A stretch of DNA of 64,000 nucleotides from Bradyrhizobium cenepequi (GTDB lineage Bacteria; Pseudomonadota; Alphaproteobacteria; Rhizobiales; Xanthobacteraceae), in assembly GCF_020329485.1 (NCBI RefSeq), contig NZ_JAGKJI010000011.1, positions 62,001 to 126,000 of the forward strand, written 5' to 3'. A program made the translations under genes and the position numbers. Below the pieces are notes generated by a model, which saw nothing but the letters and a program-made list of their open reading frames with translations, made no database searches and was not told the DNA's origin. Below, in pieces: positions 24,658-33,552 of the stretch; the stretch's first letter is position 1; every line of letters begins with the position of its first letter.

Positions 24658-26309
24658 CGGACGAACCGCTGCTTGCAATTGAGAATCTGTCCGTTGCTTT
24701 GCCGAAGGGCGGCGACCGGCAGTTCGCGGTGGAGAACGTCTCGCTCGCCGTGCGCCGCAACGAGATCGTTTGCCTGGTCGGCGAATCCGGTTCGGGCAAG
24801 TCGATTACCGCGCACGCCGTGCTCCGGCTCTTGCCGCCCGGTCTCGACGTCGCCGCAGGCGCTATCCGGTTCAAGGACATGGACCTTGCGCGGGCGGATG
24901 AGGGGACAATGCGGGCGCTGCGAGGTGGCCCGATATCCATGATCTTTCAGGAGCCGCTCAGCGCGCTCAATCCGCTCACGCGTGTTGGTCAGCAGATCGG
25001 GGAAGCCATCAGCACTCACGCCGGCGCGAAGCTGTCCCGCGCTGAACTGGACGCCCGGGTCATCGATCTCATCGCGGCGGTCGGCCTGCCTGATCCGCCG
25101 GCACTCGCCCGCAGCTATCCGTTCCAGCTCTCCGGAGGTCAGCGCCAACGCATCATGATCGCGATCGCGATGGCTAACGAGCCGGCACTCCTGCTCGCCG
25201 ACGAACCGACGACGGCACTTGACGTAACCACGCAAAAGCAAATCCTTGGCTTGGTTCGGCGGTTGCAGGCTGAGCGAGGGATGGGCGTCCTGTTCATCAC
25301 GCACGACTTTGGCGTTGTTGCCGATATCGCCGACCGCGTCGTCGTCATGCGCAACGGGTGCGTGGTCGAGCAGGGCACGGTCGCTGAGGTGCTCCGCGCT
25401 CCGAAGAACGAATACACCAAGGCCCTCATTGCGGCAGTGCCCGGCGGTCGGCCAGCCGCGATGCGCAGCCATGCTCTGGGGAGCGATCCGTTGTTGGAGG
25501 CCCGCGGCCTCAACAAGGTGTTCACGTCACGTCAGGGCGCATTCAGGCCGGTGCGACGCGTGCCAGCCGTGCAGGACGTTGCGCTCACGCTGCGACCACG
25601 CGAGACGGTCGCCGTCGTCGGTGAGTCCGGATCGGGCAAGTCGACGCTCGCGCGCATGATCATGCGGCTGATCGAGCCAGACGCCGGTGCGATCGATTTC
25701 GATGGAGTGGACTTTCTCAAATTGAGAGGCGTGCAGCTGCGTGCGATCCGCCGCAAGGTGCAGATCGTCTTTCAAGATCCGTTTGCGGCCCTCGATCCGC
25801 GACAGAAGGTTGGCGAAGCGATCGCGCGCGGACCGATCACCTATGGGACGCCGCCAGTCGAGGCGATTGCGGAAGCAAAACGGCTGTTGGCGCGGGTCGG
25901 TCTGAAGGAGAGCGCATACGAGCGTTATCCTCATGAATTCTCCGGCGGGCAACGCCAGCGCATCTGTATCGCGCGCGCCATCGCGTTGAAGCCGCTGGTG
26001 CTGGTCGCGGACGAGGCCGTTTCTGCGCTCGACGTTTCAGTGCAGCAGCACATCCTGGAATTGCTGGCCGAGTTGCGCGAGGAAATGAACATGGCAATGC
26101 TGTTCATCACGCACGACCTGCGTGTCGCATCCGAGATTGCCGACAGGATCGTGGTGATGCGGTGCGGCGAAATTGTTGAGCAGGGTGAGACGCAATCGGT
26201 ATTTGGTGCGCCGCAGCACGCTTACACCCGCGAGCTGCTCGAGGCCATTCCTGGGCGTTCGTTGTTCGGCCGACCTCACGAGCCGTCAGTCAATATATGT
26301 TTTGCCTAG
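24654..26309 (+). CDS. Fused dipeptide-type ABC ATPase (DppD-DppF)
   Basis: A 551-residue protein with two complete ABC ATPase modules, so one gene supplies both ATPases of the importer. The first module has Walker A GESGSGKS at residues 43-50 and LSGGQRQR near 160. The second has Walker A GESGSGKS near 323 and FSGGQRQR near 428, each followed by a Walker B aspartate (LLADEPTT and LVADEAVS). The start overlaps the preceding permease stop. The first module's LLADEPTTALDV is canonical, while the second has DEAVSALDV, a common variant. Confidence 0.9.
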   Translation: MTDEPLLAIENLSVALPKGGDRQFAVENVSLAVRRNEIVCLVGESGSGKSITAHAVLRLLPPGLDVAAGAIRFKDMDLARADEGTMRALRGGPISMIFQEPLSALNPLTRVGQQIGEAISTHAGAKLSRAELDARVIDLIAAVGLPDPPALARSYPFQLSGGQRQRIMIAIAMANEPALLLADEPTTALDVTTQKQILGLVRRLQAERGMGVLFITHDFGVVADIADRVVVMRNGCVVEQGTVAEVLRAPKNEYTKALIAAVPGGRPAAMRSHALGSDPLLEARGLNKVFTSRQGAFRPVRRVPAVQDVALTLRPRETVAVVGESGSGKSTLARMIMRLIEPDAGAIDFDGVDFLKLRGVQLRAIRRKVQIVFQDPFAALDPRQKVGEAIARGPITYGTPPVEAIAEAKRLLARVGLKESAYERYPHEFSGGQRQRICIARAIALKPLVLVADEAVSALDVSVQQHILELLAELREEMNMAMLFITHDLRVASEIADRIVVMRCGEIVEQGETQSVFGAPQHAYTRELLEAIPGRSLFGRPHEPSVNICFA

Positions 26310-26360
26310 ACGCTTGTGCAGCCTGGCTGGACGCGAACGGGAAACACGGGGCGCAATGAC

Positions 26361-27920
26361 ATGAAAACTGGTGCGGATCATCTCTGTGACGCGCTGCTCG
26401 CGCTTGGCGTCGATACCTGCTTCGCCAATCCGGGAACGTCGGAGATGCACTTTGTCGCCGCGCTCGATCGTCGGCTGGACATGCGGTGCGTGCTCGGCCT
26501 GTTTGAGGGCGTTGTCACCGGAGCTGCCGATGGCTATGGCCGGATGACGGACCGGCCTGCGGCCACGCTGTTGCACCTCGGTCCGGGCCTCGCGAACGGG
26601 CTCGCCAACCTCCACAACGCCGGGCGGGCCGGCACGCCGATCATCAACATCGTCGGCGAACATTCGACCGCCCATCTTCCACTCGACGCGCCGCTAACGA
26701 GCGACATCGAGACGCTCGCCCGGCCGATGTCGGCGTTTGTGCGCCGGATCGGCAGCGCGGCCTCGATCGAGCAGGATGTCACTGATGCCTGGGACGCAAG
26801 CCTGGCAAATGGCATCGCGACGCTGATTCTGCCGGCGGACATGGCCTGGTCGGAACGGCGGGCTGGGGCTCCGCTCAAGAGGCGCTCACCGCCGCCCAGG
26901 CGCGAAGTCGATCCGGACAAGTTCAAGACGGTCGTCGAGCGGCTGCGCAGCGGTTGCAAAGCGGCATTGATTTTGTCGGGGCAGGGCTTGCGTGCGGATG
27001 CGCTCGCGGATGCCGAGAGGATTTGCGCCAAGACCGGCGCGCGGCTGTTTGCGCAAGGCGTCAACGGGCGCATCGAGCGCGGGCGCGGTCGGGCGCCGAT
27101 CGAAAAGATATCCTTCGCCTGGGAGCCGGGTCGCGCCGCATTGGCGGGCCTCGATATGATCGTGCTGATCGGTGCCAAGGAGCCGGTCACATTCTTTGGC
27201 TACCCAACGCAGTCGGGTCGTCTCGTGCCTGAGGGCTCAAGCGTGGTCGAACTCGGCGGGCTCGGTCACGATCTGAAAGGAATTCTTGCCAACCTCGCGG
27301 AAGCTGTCGGTGCCAAGTCGGCGGCACGTTCGCATGCTGGCCCTCCAGCAGGAGCTGAGGTGTCTCTCCCGGCCAGCGGAACTCTGACCGCCGACATGAT
27401 CAATCGCGTGGTTGCCGCGAAACTGCCGGAGAACGCGATCGTGTGCGACGAGGCGATCACTTCTGCCGGATTCTACGAGCTGTCCTACCATGCGCCAGCG
27501 CATGATTATCTGCAGATCACCGGCGGCGCCATCGGCATCGGAATGCCGATGGCGGCGGGCGCTGCGATCGCCTGCCCGGGACGCAAGGTGGTGTCGCTTC
27601 AGGCTGATGGCAGCGGCCTCTACACGCTTCAGGGGCTCTGGACGCAGGCGCGCGAGAAACTGGATATTGTGACCATCATCTTTGCCAATCGCGGCTATGC
27701 CATCCTCCATGGCGAAATGCGCAAGGTTGGCGTCGCTAGCCCGGGCCAAAATGCCCGCCGGATGCTCGACATCGAGGATCCCGAGATCGATTGGGTCAAG
27801 CTTGCCGGCGGCATGGGTGTCGCAGCGGAACGCGTCTCCACCGTTCAGCGTTTCGCAGAAGTGTTCGACGCTGCGCTTCGGCAGCGCGGGCCGTTCGTGA
27901 TCGAGGCATCCTTGCTATAA
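26361..27920 (+). CDS. Thiamine-diphosphate enzyme, acetolactate synthase large subunit-like
   Basis: A 519-residue three-domain TPP enzyme of the pyruvate decarboxylase/acetolactate synthase group. The catalytic glutamate is Glu49 in GLFEGVVTGAADGYGR. The TPP-binding segment runs from LQADGSGLYTLQGLW to FANRGY. It lacks an adjacent small regulatory subunit, which argues against true acetolactate synthase; 2-oxo-acid decarboxylases such as benzoylformate decarboxylase have this length and layout. The ATG at 26361 matches the family opening TGADHLCDALLALGV. It lies 51 bp after the ABC ATPase and 30 bp before the molybdoenzyme. It may decarboxylate the 2-oxo acid produced by transamination. Confidence 0.85.
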   Translation: MKTGADHLCDALLALGVDTCFANPGTSEMHFVAALDRRLDMRCVLGLFEGVVTGAADGYGRMTDRPAATLLHLGPGLANGLANLHNAGRAGTPIINIVGEHSTAHLPLDAPLTSDIETLARPMSAFVRRIGSAASIEQDVTDAWDASLANGIATLILPADMAWSERRAGAPLKRRSPPPRREVDPDKFKTVVERLRSGCKAALILSGQGLRADALADAERICAKTGARLFAQGVNGRIERGRGRAPIEKISFAWEPGRAALAGLDMIVLIGAKEPVTFFGYPTQSGRLVPEGSSVVELGGLGHDLKGILANLAEAVGAKSAARSHAGPPAGAEVSLPASGTLTADMINRVVAAKLPENAIVCDEAITSAGFYELSYHAPAHDYLQITGGAIGIGMPMAAGAAIACPGRKVVSLQADGSGLYTLQGLWTQAREKLDIVTIIFANRGYAILHGEMRKVGVASPGQNARRMLDIEDPEIDWVKLAGGMGVAAERVSTVQRFAEVFDAALRQRGPFVIEASLL

Positions 27921-27950
27921 CTCCTGAGAGGCATAGACGGACAACGCCAG

Positions 27951-30287
27951 ATGACGCATTCCGACGCGACCGATCGTGAGGCGGCCTTCGCGACGCACAG
28001 CGCGCATTGGGGGGCGTTTTCTGCGCGCTGGGACGGTCGGGATGTCTCGATCCTGCCCTACGGCGGCGATCCGGCGCCATCGCCGATCCTCGGCAATTTC
28101 AAAGGTGCCTTGCGCCACAAGGCGCGCATCCTGAAGCCGATGGTCCGCCGCAACTGGCTCGAGCATGGACCAGGCCCGCAGCGGCGCGAAGTCGGCGACG
28201 ATTTCGTCGAATGCGGGTGGGACACTGCGCTCGATCTACTCGCCGGCGAACTCGCGCGCGTTCGCGACAATTTCGGTCCGCAGGCGATTTATGGCGGCTC
28301 GTACGGCTGGGCCAGCGCCGGACGTTTTCATCATGCGCAGAGCCAGATCCACCGCTTTCTCAACCTGGTTTGCGGCGGCTATGTGCGTTCGGTCAATAGT
28401 TACAGCGCCGGCGCGTCGTCAGTCATTCTGCCGTATGTGATGGGACCGTTCGAGGCGCTTTCGCGGCGTAATGTCACCTGGGATCAGGTGCGCACCCACA
28501 CCGACGTCGTGCTCGCATTCGGCGGCATGCCGATCAAGAACTCGATGATCGCGAGCGGCGGGTTGAGCCGTCACGTCGAGCCTGACGCCATGCGCGAGGC
28601 GGTCAAGCGAGGCACGCGGTTTATCTCGATCAGCCCGTTGCGCGATGATTTTCCGCCCGAGGCCAAGGCTGAGTGGATTCCGATTCGGCCGGGCACCGAC
28701 GTCGCCGTGATGCTCGCGATGGCGCACACCTTGCTCGTCGAGAACCTTTGCGACCGAGCTTTTGTCGGCCGCTATACGACAGGCTTTGACGTGTTCGAGC
28801 GCTATTTGCGCGGCGACAGCGACGGACAGCCCAAGCACGCCGAGTGGGCGGCTGCGATCAGCGGAATTGCGGCCGACAGGATCAGGGATATCGCGCGCTC
28901 GCTTGTGCATAGCCGCAGCCTCATTGCCGTGGCCCACGCGCTGCAGCGCGCGCAATATGGCGAGCAGCCGGTGTGGGCCGCCGCGGCACTTGCTGCGACG
29001 GTCGGTCAGATTGGGTTGCCGGGTGGTGGTTACAACTACGCGCTAGGCGCCATGGGGCACACTGGCCGGCAGGTCAACGCTGTGCCAATTCCGACGATGC
29101 CGCAAGGCGCAAATCCGGTTCGCGAGTTTATTCCGGTCGCGCGGATTTCCGACATGCTGCTGAATCCGGGCGCGCCATTCGCGTACAACGGCGGCGAGCT
29201 GCATTATCCCGACATCAAGCTTGTGTATTGGGCTGGCGGCAATCCGTTTCATCACCACCAGGACATTCATCGTCTGCGTCAGGCATTTGCGCGTCCTGAC
29301 ACGATCGTGGTCCATGAACTCGCCTGGACCGCGATGGCGCGGTCCGCCGACATTGTGCTGCCTGCCACGATGACGCTGGAGCGCGACGATATCGGCGCCG
29401 CGGCAACCGATCCTCGATTGATTGCGATGCGCCAGGTCGCTCCGCCGATCGGTGAGGCGCGTGACGACTTCGCAATTCTCTGCGATCTCTCGGAGCGGCT
29501 TGGCGCCGCAAACGTCTTTGCCGAAGGACGCGATGCCGCGCAGTGGATGCGTCATCTGTATGAGCCGACGCGGCGCGCTTTGGCTGAGCGCGGCTGGGAG
29601 GCGCCTGATTTCGAGGAGTTCTGGGATCGCGGCGAACTGGTGCTTCCATCGGAGCCGGACGACGGAGGCATCCTGCGTCGTTTTCGAACGACGCCAGAGG
29701 CAAATCCGCTGCCGACGCCCAGCGGCAAGATCGAGATATTCTCGCAGACGATTGCCGGCTACGGCTACGACGATTGCCCGGGTCATCCCACTTGGCTTGG
29801 TTCCACCGAACAACCAAGCGCAGACGCTCCATTGTGGCTGGTCGCCAATCAGCCGGCCACGCGACTTCATGGCCAGCTCGATTTCGGCGGGTACAGCCAG
29901 TCCAAAAAGATCGAGGGCAGGGAAGTCGCGCGTATGCATCCGGATGACGCCGCGCCGCGCGGGATCGTTGACGGTGATGTCATCAGGATTTTCAATGCGC
30001 GCGGCGCCTGCCTCGCGGCGGTGCAGCTGACCGACGACGTGATGCGGGGCGTCGTTAATTTGCCGACCGGCGCCTGGTACGATCCTGATCCTGCACCGGG
30101 TGACGCCAAGAGTCCCCTTTGCCTCCACGGCAATCCCAATGTGCTGACGCGGGACGTCGGCACGTCACGGCTGGCTCAGGGCTGCTGCGGGCAAATCACT
30201 GTCGTCGATTGCGAGAAGTTCGTTGGAACGGCTCCGGCCGTCCGGGCATACGAGCCGCCGATACCTGTGAAATTTCTCTCGCGGTAG
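27951..30287 (+). CDS. Molybdopterin oxidoreductase, BisC/TorZ type
   Basis: A 778-residue DMSO-reductase-family enzyme. It has no signal peptide and no N-terminal iron-sulfur cysteines, which places it with the cytoplasmic BisC/TorZ S- and N-oxide reductases. The YGGSYGWASAGRFHHAQSQI segment and NSYSAGAS (about residue 151, with the serine expected to bind molybdenum) are diagnostic. The C-terminal cofactor domain has WLVANQPATRLHGQL. It closes the operon that starts with the aminotransferase, an unusual partner set. It may reduce a sulfoxide or N-oxide form of the imported compound, such as a methionine- or biotin-sulfoxide-like molecule; that is inference. Confidence 0.87.
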   Translation: MTHSDATDREAAFATHSAHWGAFSARWDGRDVSILPYGGDPAPSPILGNFKGALRHKARILKPMVRRNWLEHGPGPQRREVGDDFVECGWDTALDLLAGELARVRDNFGPQAIYGGSYGWASAGRFHHAQSQIHRFLNLVCGGYVRSVNSYSAGASSVILPYVMGPFEALSRRNVTWDQVRTHTDVVLAFGGMPIKNSMIASGGLSRHVEPDAMREAVKRGTRFISISPLRDDFPPEAKAEWIPIRPGTDVAVMLAMAHTLLVENLCDRAFVGRYTTGFDVFERYLRGDSDGQPKHAEWAAAISGIAADRIRDIARSLVHSRSLIAVAHALQRAQYGEQPVWAAAALAATVGQIGLPGGGYNYALGAMGHTGRQVNAVPIPTMPQGANPVREFIPVARISDMLLNPGAPFAYNGGELHYPDIKLVYWAGGNPFHHHQDIHRLRQAFARPDTIVVHELAWTAMARSADIVLPATMTLERDDIGAAATDPRLIAMRQVAPPIGEARDDFAILCDLSERLGAANVFAEGRDAAQWMRHLYEPTRRALAERGWEAPDFEEFWDRGELVLPSEPDDGGILRRFRTTPEANPLPTPSGKIEIFSQTIAGYGYDDCPGHPTWLGSTEQPSADAPLWLVANQPATRLHGQLDFGGYSQSKKIEGREVARMHPDDAAPRGIVDGDVIRIFNARGACLAAVQLTDDVMRGVVNLPTGAWYDPDPAPGDAKSPLCLHGNPNVLTRDVGTSRLAQGCCGQITVVDCEKFVGTAPAVRAYEPPIPVKFLSR

Positions 30288-30301
30288 CGGCTAGTCGTTC
30301 G

Positions 30302-31012
30302 TCAACCCGGTCCTCCCAGAAAGGCGTCCGAGACAGCGGGATCTTCGATCATCTTCTGCGCCGGGCCCGATGCCACAACGCGGCCGGTCTCAAGCACGTA
30401 TGCCCGATCCGCTACTTTCAACGTTTGACGCGCCTTTTGCTCGACCAATAGCACGGATAATCCTTCGGCGCGGGTCTCGGCAATGACGCCGAAGAGGTAA
30501 GCCGTGGCCTGTGGAGCAAGGCCGAGCGATGGTTCATCAAGGAGCAAGAGCTGCGGTCTCGATAGCAGTGCGCGCGCCGTCGCCAGCAGTTGCTGCTCGC
30601 CGCCGCTGAGCAGGCTCGCTGCGTTGTGACGCCGCTGCCCCAGGATCGGAAAGCGTTCCTGCATGCGCTTGAGGTCTGCGATCGCCTGGCTTTTGTCCGC
30701 GCGGGTGTAGATCCCCATCGCCAGGTTTTCCTCGACCGTCATACGTCCGAGGATGCCGCGCCCTTCAGGCACCAGCACGACGCCGCGGCGAACGTTGCGT
30801 TCGGCGTCGTTCGGCCTGAGCTTCTGGCCTTTGTAGACGATCTGGCCCTGGAAAGGTAACAGGCCGGCGATCGCACGGGCGATCGTGCTCTTGCCTGCGC
30901 CATTCGCGCCAAGCAACGCGACGATCTCGCCTTCGGCGACGTCGATGTCCACGCCACGCACCGCGGTGATGGCGCCATAGCGAACCTTGAGCTCCCGCAC
31001 CGAGAGTATCAT
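30302..31012 (-). CDS. livF: Branched-chain amino acid-type ABC ATPase LivF
   Basis: Second ATPase of a Liv importer, 236 residues. Walker A GANGAGKST (about residue 34), signature LLSGGEQQLLATARAL, and Walker B LLLLDEPSLGLAP are present, the last being the usual LivF form. Its start overlaps the livG stop by 4 bp. It is the last gene of the minus-strand operon and ends 14 bp from the convergent molybdoenzyme gene. Confidence 0.92.
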   Translation of the reverse strand: MILSVRELKVRYGAITAVRGVDIDVAEGEIVALLGANGAGKSTIARAIAGLLPFQGQIVYKGQKLRPNDAERNVRRGVVLVPEGRGILGRMTVEENLAMGIYTRADKSQAIADLKRMQERFPILGQRRHNAASLLSGGEQQLLATARALLSRPQLLLLDEPSLGLAPQATAYLFGVIAETRAEGLSVLLVEQKARQTLKVADRAYVLETGRVVASGPAQKMIEDPAVSDAFLGGPG

Positions 31013-31761
31013 TCGTCCTTACCGAGATAGGCGTCGAGGACACGAGGGTTCGTTCGAACTTCGCCTGGCGTGCCTTCTGCGATCAGCACGCCGAAATCCA
31101 GCACATAGAGGTAATCGCATAGCCGCATCACGAAGTTCATGTCATGCTCGATGAGAAGGATCGTCACTCCGGTGGCGCGAAGCTTAAGCATCAGTTGCCG
31201 GACTTCTTCCGCCTCGTCATGGTTCATGCCGGCCACGGGTTCGTCGAGCAGCAATAGTTTCGGCCGCGCGGTGAGGGCACGCGCCATCTCGACCCGGCGC
31301 TGCAATCCGTAAGGCAGCGATTTGGCGGGACGGTCACGCAGGCCGGTCAGGCCGAAGAACTCCATCACCTCCTCGGCGCGCACCTGCGCAGCGGGGTCGC
31401 CCCAGCCGACCGGTAGCAATCGGCGCCACCAGGATTCGCCGTGCGGCTGCGCCACAAGCAGATGCTCCCAGACCGTCATGCTGGGGAAGAGACGGATGTT
31501 CTGGAAGGTTCGCGCAATGCCTTCGCGCGCGATTCGGTGGGGAGGCAGGCCGTTCAGCGCCGTGCCATTCAGGCGGACGGCGCCGGAATCCGCGCGATAG
31601 GCACCGGTGATGACGTTGAAGAGCGTCGTCTTGCCGGCCCCGTTGGGACCGATGATGCCGACGATCTTGCCCTCGGGCACCCCGCTGGTCACGGCAGAAA
31701 GCGCATGAATGCCGCCGAAGCTCTTGGTGACCTCGGTAAGTTGAAGCAGCGGCGCGCTCAT
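31009..31761 (-). CDS. livG: Branched-chain amino acid-type ABC ATPase LivG
   Basis: First ATPase of the Liv importer, 250 residues. It starts LLQLTEVTKSFGGIHALS, with Walker A GPNGAGKTTLFN (about residue 37). The GIARTFQNIRLFPSMTV Q-loop region and LLLLDEPVAGMNHDE Walker B are typical of LivG. The signature loop reads LPYGLQRRVEMARAL, the normal degenerate form for LivG. Both ends overlap neighbouring genes by 4 bp. Confidence 0.92.
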   Translation of the reverse strand: MSAPLLQLTEVTKSFGGIHALSAVTSGVPEGKIVGIIGPNGAGKTTLFNVITGAYRADSGAVRLNGTALNGLPPHRIAREGIARTFQNIRLFPSMTVWEHLLVAQPHGESWWRRLLPVGWGDPAAQVRAEEVMEFFGLTGLRDRPAKSLPYGLQRRVEMARALTARPKLLLLDEPVAGMNHDEAEEVRQLMLKLRATGVTILLIEHDMNFVMRLCDYLYVLDFGVLIAEGTPGEVRTNPRVLDAYLGKDE

Positions 31762-32597
31762 GATGCCGCCTTCCTGAACGTAAGCCCGCGCAGCAGCATG
31801 CGGTCGACGATGCCCTGGCGACGCAGCAGGAGCACCAGGATCAGCAGCGTGCCGAAAGCGGCGAGGCGCCAGTCGGCGATCGGTCGGAGGAACTCAGGCA
31901 GGAAGACCAGCAGTATCGCGCCGATCAGCGAGCCCAGCCCGAGCGTGGAGCCGCCGAGGATGGTCGCGAGCACGAAGTCGATCGAGCGCTCGAAGCCGAA
32001 ATTGGCGGGTTCGATATAGACGTGATGATGCGCAAACAGCCCACCGGAGATCGCAGCAACAGCGGCGCCGATCCCGAATGCGCTCACCTTGATCGCCACG
32101 GTGTTCAGTCCGACCAGCCCTGCCGCGGTCTCGTCGTCGTGTACGGCCTGCATCTCGAGCCAGACGCGCGAGCGTTCGACCAGGATCAGGACGGCAAGGA
32201 TGCCTCCGGCCCATGCCCAGATATAGCCGACCGAAATGTGCGCCATGCCGTGAAAGCCGCCGGACCCGCCCATCGCTGGGAAGTTGATGAAGAAGCTGCG
32301 CATCATCTCGCCGAAGCCGAGCGTGGCCATCGCAAGATAGATGCCCTTCAGCCGAAGCGCCGGGAAGCCCACGATCACGCCGATGATGCCGGCCGCGATC
32401 GCTGAGACAATCAACGCCGGCGTGACCGGCATGCCGATCGCGACCGTGAGGTAGGAACTCAGATAGGCGCCGATTGCCATGAAGGCCGCGTTGCCGAGCG
32501 ACAATTGGCCGGTCGCGAGGATGATGTAAACGCTGAGCGCGCCGAGCAAGAGGATGCCGGCTTCAGCGAACAGGCTGGCGTAATAGGTCGACATCAC
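31758..32597 (-). CDS. livM: Branched-chain amino acid-type ABC permease LivM
   Basis: Inner-membrane permease of 279 residues with about eight hydrophobic segments. The LivM hallmark LATGQLSLGNAAFMAIGAY (about residues 28-46) and the later FGRS/VRDDE-like cytoplasmic loop (here MQAVHDDETAAGLVGLN) are present. Its ATG overlaps the livH stop. The ligand of the whole importer is unknown; its position beside the MarR/HpaB/UbiD genes suggests an aromatic or heterocyclic acid rather than leucine. Confidence 0.9.
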   Translation of the reverse strand: MMSTYYASLFAEAGILLLGALSVYIILATGQLSLGNAAFMAIGAYLSSYLTVAIGMPVTPALIVSAIAAGIIGVIVGFPALRLKGIYLAMATLGFGEMMRSFFINFPAMGGSGGFHGMAHISVGYIWAWAGGILAVLILVERSRVWLEMQAVHDDETAAGLVGLNTVAIKVSAFGIGAAVAAISGGLFAHHHVYIEPANFGFERSIDFVLATILGGSTLGLGSLIGAILLVFLPEFLRPIADWRLAAFGTLLILVLLLRRQGIVDRMLLRGLTFRKAAS

Positions 32598-33472
32598 ACG
32601 CGCTGGCCTTGGTCGGAACGCGCGCCGCCGAGCAAACCTTGTGGGCGCAGCAGGAGGATCAGAATCATGAAGCCGTACACAACGAAGTCGCGGACCTGCG
32701 AGCCGCCGTAGGCCACGGTGAGCACCTCGACCACGCCGATCAGGGGACCTGCAAGCAGCGCGCCCCAGATGTTGGTGGTGCCGCCGATCACCATGACGGC
32801 GACCGCCTTCAGCCCGATCTCGACGCCAAGATATGGCGTGATGGCGCCGTAATGCAGCGCGATCAGGACGCCGGCAACGCCGGCCAGCGCGCCTGACAGC
32901 GCGAAGGCAAACAAGGTCAGCCGGTCCGCCGAGACGCCGAGCAGGCGCGAGACTTCGCGATTCTCAGCGACCGCGCGCAACGCGCGGCCGATGGTCGTTC
33001 GCTGTACGGTGTAGGCGACCAGCATCACCAGCACGATGGTGGCGCCCACCACGATCAGCTGCATCTGCCCCACGTTGATCGGGCCGAGCGTGTACTGCCG
33101 CCCCAGATACTCGTCAGGCAGTTGCAACGGGTCGGAGCCCCAGAGGTTGGTCGCGACGTTCTGCAGGATGATCGAGAAGCCGAGCGTGCTGAGCATCGGC
33201 GTGACGACCGGGGCACCACGCAACGGCTGATAGCCGATCCTCTCGATCAGCATGGCGGCGATGGCAGCGCCCGCCATGCCGCCGAGCACAGCGACGGGAA
33301 GGGGGAAGTTCGCTGCGATCAGCGTGAATCCGAAATAGCCGCCGATCATGAAGAGTTCGGCGATCGCCAGGTTGAGGATGCCGAGGATACCCATCACGAT
33401 GGAGAACGACAGCGCCAGCAGCGTGTAGATCGCTCCTAGCGTGAGACCGTTCACGAGTTGCTGCCACAGCAT
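32594..33472 (-). CDS. livH: Branched-chain amino acid-type ABC permease LivH
   Basis: Permease of 292 residues. I place the start at MLWQQLVNGLTLGAIY, the conserved LivH N-terminus; the open frame runs 45 codons further upstream into non-coding sequence after the binding-protein gene. LGILNLAIAELFMIGGYFG and LRAVAENREVSRLLGVSADR (the EAA-like loop) identify the family. It overlaps livM by 4 bp and follows the binding-protein stop by 80 bp. Confidence 0.9.
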   Translation of the reverse strand: MLWQQLVNGLTLGAIYTLLALSFSIVMGILGILNLAIAELFMIGGYFGFTLIAANFPLPVAVLGGMAGAAIAAMLIERIGYQPLRGAPVVTPMLSTLGFSIILQNVATNLWGSDPLQLPDEYLGRQYTLGPINVGQMQLIVVGATIVLVMLVAYTVQRTTIGRALRAVAENREVSRLLGVSADRLTLFAFALSGALAGVAGVLIALHYGAITPYLGVEIGLKAVAVMVIGGTTNIWGALLAGPLIGVVEVLTVAYGGSQVRDFVVYGFMILILLLRPQGLLGGARSDQGQRV

Positions 33473-33552
33473 GAAGTTTTCAGTCGGTAGATTTGATGCG
33501 CGTTGGAGAGAGCGGCCGGGCAGACCCGGCCACTGAATGGCTGCTGCGTCGA

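Noticed and set aside
26361-27920. Biosynthetic acetolactate synthase (ilvB)
   Set aside because: No small subunit gene is adjacent and the gene lies in a catabolic transport operon; the same reasoning applies to 48298-49968.
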